NCBI RefSeq assembly: GCF_900446215.1
Contig: NZ_UAQZ01000002.1
Coordinates: 186,001 to 250,000 of the forward strand
Origin: Burkholderia cenocepacia
GTDB taxonomy: Bacteria > Pseudomonadota > Gammaproteobacteria > Burkholderiales > Burkholderiaceae
Length of the DNA: 64,000 bases
Direction of reading: 5' to 3'
The notes below the pieces were generated by a model. It saw only the letters and a program-made list of their open reading frames with translations. It was not told where the DNA came from and made no database searches. A program made the translations under genes and the position numbers. Position 1 is the first letter of the stretch; each line of letters opens with the position of its first letter. Below are positions 62,710 to 64,000 of the stretch, one piece after another.

Positions 62710-64000
62710 TCAATCGTGCCTGATCGCGATGGTCTTGAGCGCGGTAAAGCCGAGCAACGCTTCAAAGCCTTTCTCGCGGCCATATCCGCTTGCCTTCACG
62801 CCGCCGAACGGCAGTTCCACGCCGCCGCCCGCGCCATAGTTGTTGATGAAGACCTGTCCGGCCTGCAGCTTGCGCGCGAGGCGCAGCGCACGTGCGCCAT
62901 CCCGCGTCCAGACGCCGGCGACGAGGCCGTACTGCGTGCCGTTCGCGAGCGCGACCGCCGCGTTCTCGTCGTCGAACGGCATGGCCGCGAGCACGGGGCC
63001 GAACACCTCTTCCTGCGCGAGTTCGCTGTCGGGCGGTACGTCGCGGAACAGCACCGCTTCCTGGTAGTACCCCGAACCCGATGCGCCGGCCGCGATGGTG
63101 CCGCGCGCCGCCACCCGAATGCCGTCGGCCTGCGCGCGCTCGACGATGGCCCGGACCCGCGCATGCTGCCTGGCGTTGACGAGCGGTCCCATCTCCAGAT
63201 TCATCGACGGCGGCCCGGAACGCAGCCGCGCGAACTGCTGCGCGAGACGATCGAGCACGCGCTCGTAGACGGTGCGCTGGACGAGCAGGCGGCTGCCGGC
63301 CGAGCAGGTCTGGCCCGCGTTCTGCACGATTGCGTTGACAATGACCGGCAGCGCCTGGTCGAGGTCGGCATCGTCGAACAGCAATTGCGGCGACTTGCCG
63401 CCCAGCTCGAGCACCGCGGGGCAGTGACGCTCGGCCGCCGCGCGCCCGACCAGCGCGCCCGTTCCGGTCGACCCGGTAAACGAGATGTGACGAATGCCGG
63501 GATGGGCCGACAATGCCGCGCCGGCTTCGCCGCCCAACCCCGTGACGACGTTGACCGCGCCGGCCGGAAAGCCGACCTCCGCCGCGATTTCGGCCAGCCG
63601 CAGAATGGACAGGCTCGCATCCTCCGCCGGCTTGACCACGCACGCATTGCCGGCGGCGAGCGACGCACCGACCGAGCGGCCGTAGATCTGCATCGGGTAA
63701 TTCCACGGAACGATGTGTCCCGTCACGCCGATCGGTTCGCGCACCGTCAATACCGTGAACCCGGCGGTGTAGGGCAGTGTGTCGCCGTGCAGCTTGTCGA
63801 CGCAGCCGGCGTAGTACTGGAGGTAGCGCGCGAGCACCGCCGCGTCGGTACGCGCGGTGTTCAGCGCCTTGCCCGTGTCGCGCGCTTCGAGCTGCGCGAG
63901 TTCGTCCGCATGCTGCGTGACGGCCGCGGCGTACGCGAACAGCAGGTTGCTGCGCTCGACCGGCGACAGCTTCGCCCACGGGCCGTCGAGCGTGTCGCCC
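62710..64000 (-). CDS. NAD(P)-dependent aldehyde dehydrogenase (5' end outside window)
   Basis: About 430 residues visible, open through the right edge. Conserved blocks: GHIVPWNYPMQIYGRSVGAS, NVVTGLGGEAGAALSAHPGI then FTGSTGTG, catalytic Glu in VLELGGKSPQ, catalytic Cys in NAGQTCSAGSRLLV, and QEEVFGPVLAAMPFDDENAA. The C-terminal half has ELPFGGVKASGYGREKGFEA. This is an ALDH superfamily member near betaine/aminobutyraldehyde-type enzymes; substrate unknown. The hairpin at 62675 follows it. Confidence 0.9.
   Translation of the reverse strand, partial: GDTLDGPWAKLSPVERSNLLFAYAAAVTQHADELAQLEARDTGKALNTARTDAAVLARYLQYYAGCVDKLHGDTLPYTAGFTVLTVREPIGVTGHIVPWNYPMQIYGRSVGASLAAGNACVVKPAEDASLSILRLAEIAAEVGFPAGAVNVVTGLGGEAGAALSAHPGIRHISFTGSTGTGALVGRAAAERHCPAVLELGGKSPQLLFDDADLDQALPVIVNAIVQNAGQTCSAGSRLLVQRTVYERVLDRLAQQFARLRSGPPSMNLEMGPLVNARQHARVRAIVERAQADGIRVAARGTIAAGASGSGYYQEAVLFRDVPPDSELAQEEVFGPVLAAMPFDDENAAVALANGTQYGLVAGVWTRDGARALRLARKLQAGQVFINNYGAGGGVELPFGGVKASGYGREKGFEALLGFTALKTIAIRHD

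Noticed and set aside
62306..62713. Minus-strand frame starting at a TTG that overlaps the aldehyde dehydrogenase stop
   Set aside because: The start would lie inside a stable hairpin and most of the frame is antisense to a live gene; only a possible dehydrogenase remnant was kept, at low confidence.

Overview
The window is GC-rich, densely coded DNA with strong third-position G/C bias. Its gene content (Burkholderia-type porin, ESPR-type trimeric autotransporter, chr chromate operon, double-length UvrA, guanidine-degradation cluster, many two-component and LysR genes) points to a beta-proteobacterium of the genus Burkholderia, probably a secondary replicon of a cepacia-complex-like strain. 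That assignment is inference from gene families, not from a marker gene.

Layout. 1-943: topoisomerase IB (cut by the left edge) behind a 21-codon leader ORF. 1255-6239: a ytfQ-ytfR-ytfT-yjfF-like sugar ABC operon plus a small ORF. 6259-9427: a two-gene signalling operon (7TMR-DISM kinase, AraC-output regulator). 9428-10901: a long, relatively AT-rich control region with 21-bp in-phase repeats and a palindrome. 10902-16179: a SLST-rich trimeric adhesin followed by an OmpA-like lipoprotein. 17080-23117: a perfect LexA box and a 1964-residue doublet UvrA. 23198-26565: glutamate/aspartate-type uptake genes and a signal-less binding protein. 26709-28497: a LysR remnant and small proteins around an rpsU (S21) copy. 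28832-31462: chrB-chrA-chrB C-domain chromate resistance. 31559-38563: lipoproteins, a PfpI-family protein, a ketopantoate-reductase/MFS pair with a divergent LysR gene, and a porin. 39401-43328: acetyltransferases, a GntR/dicarboxylate-symporter pair and a structured terminator region. 43450-50462: a degenerate HD response regulator with an MHYT kinase, an esterase, another kinase and a CpdA-like phosphodiesterase.

50605-61506 is the most informative region: a divergent guanidine-utilisation locus. A binding protein reads left; two DUF1989 proteins, a 31-codon linker ORF, a biotin carboxylase of the urea/guanidine type, allophanate hydrolase, an ABC permease and an ATPase read right. Each arm has its own guanidine-I (ykkC) riboswitch, and upstream of each lies a near-identical sigma-54-type -24/-12 sequence with an NtrC-like dyad between them. 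The inferred logic is import, ATP-dependent carboxylation, deimination to allophanate and hydrolysis to ammonia and CO2, gated both by nitrogen status and by guanidine itself.

The right end holds another signal-less binding protein, a possible dehydrogenase remnant and an aldehyde dehydrogenase cut by the window edge.
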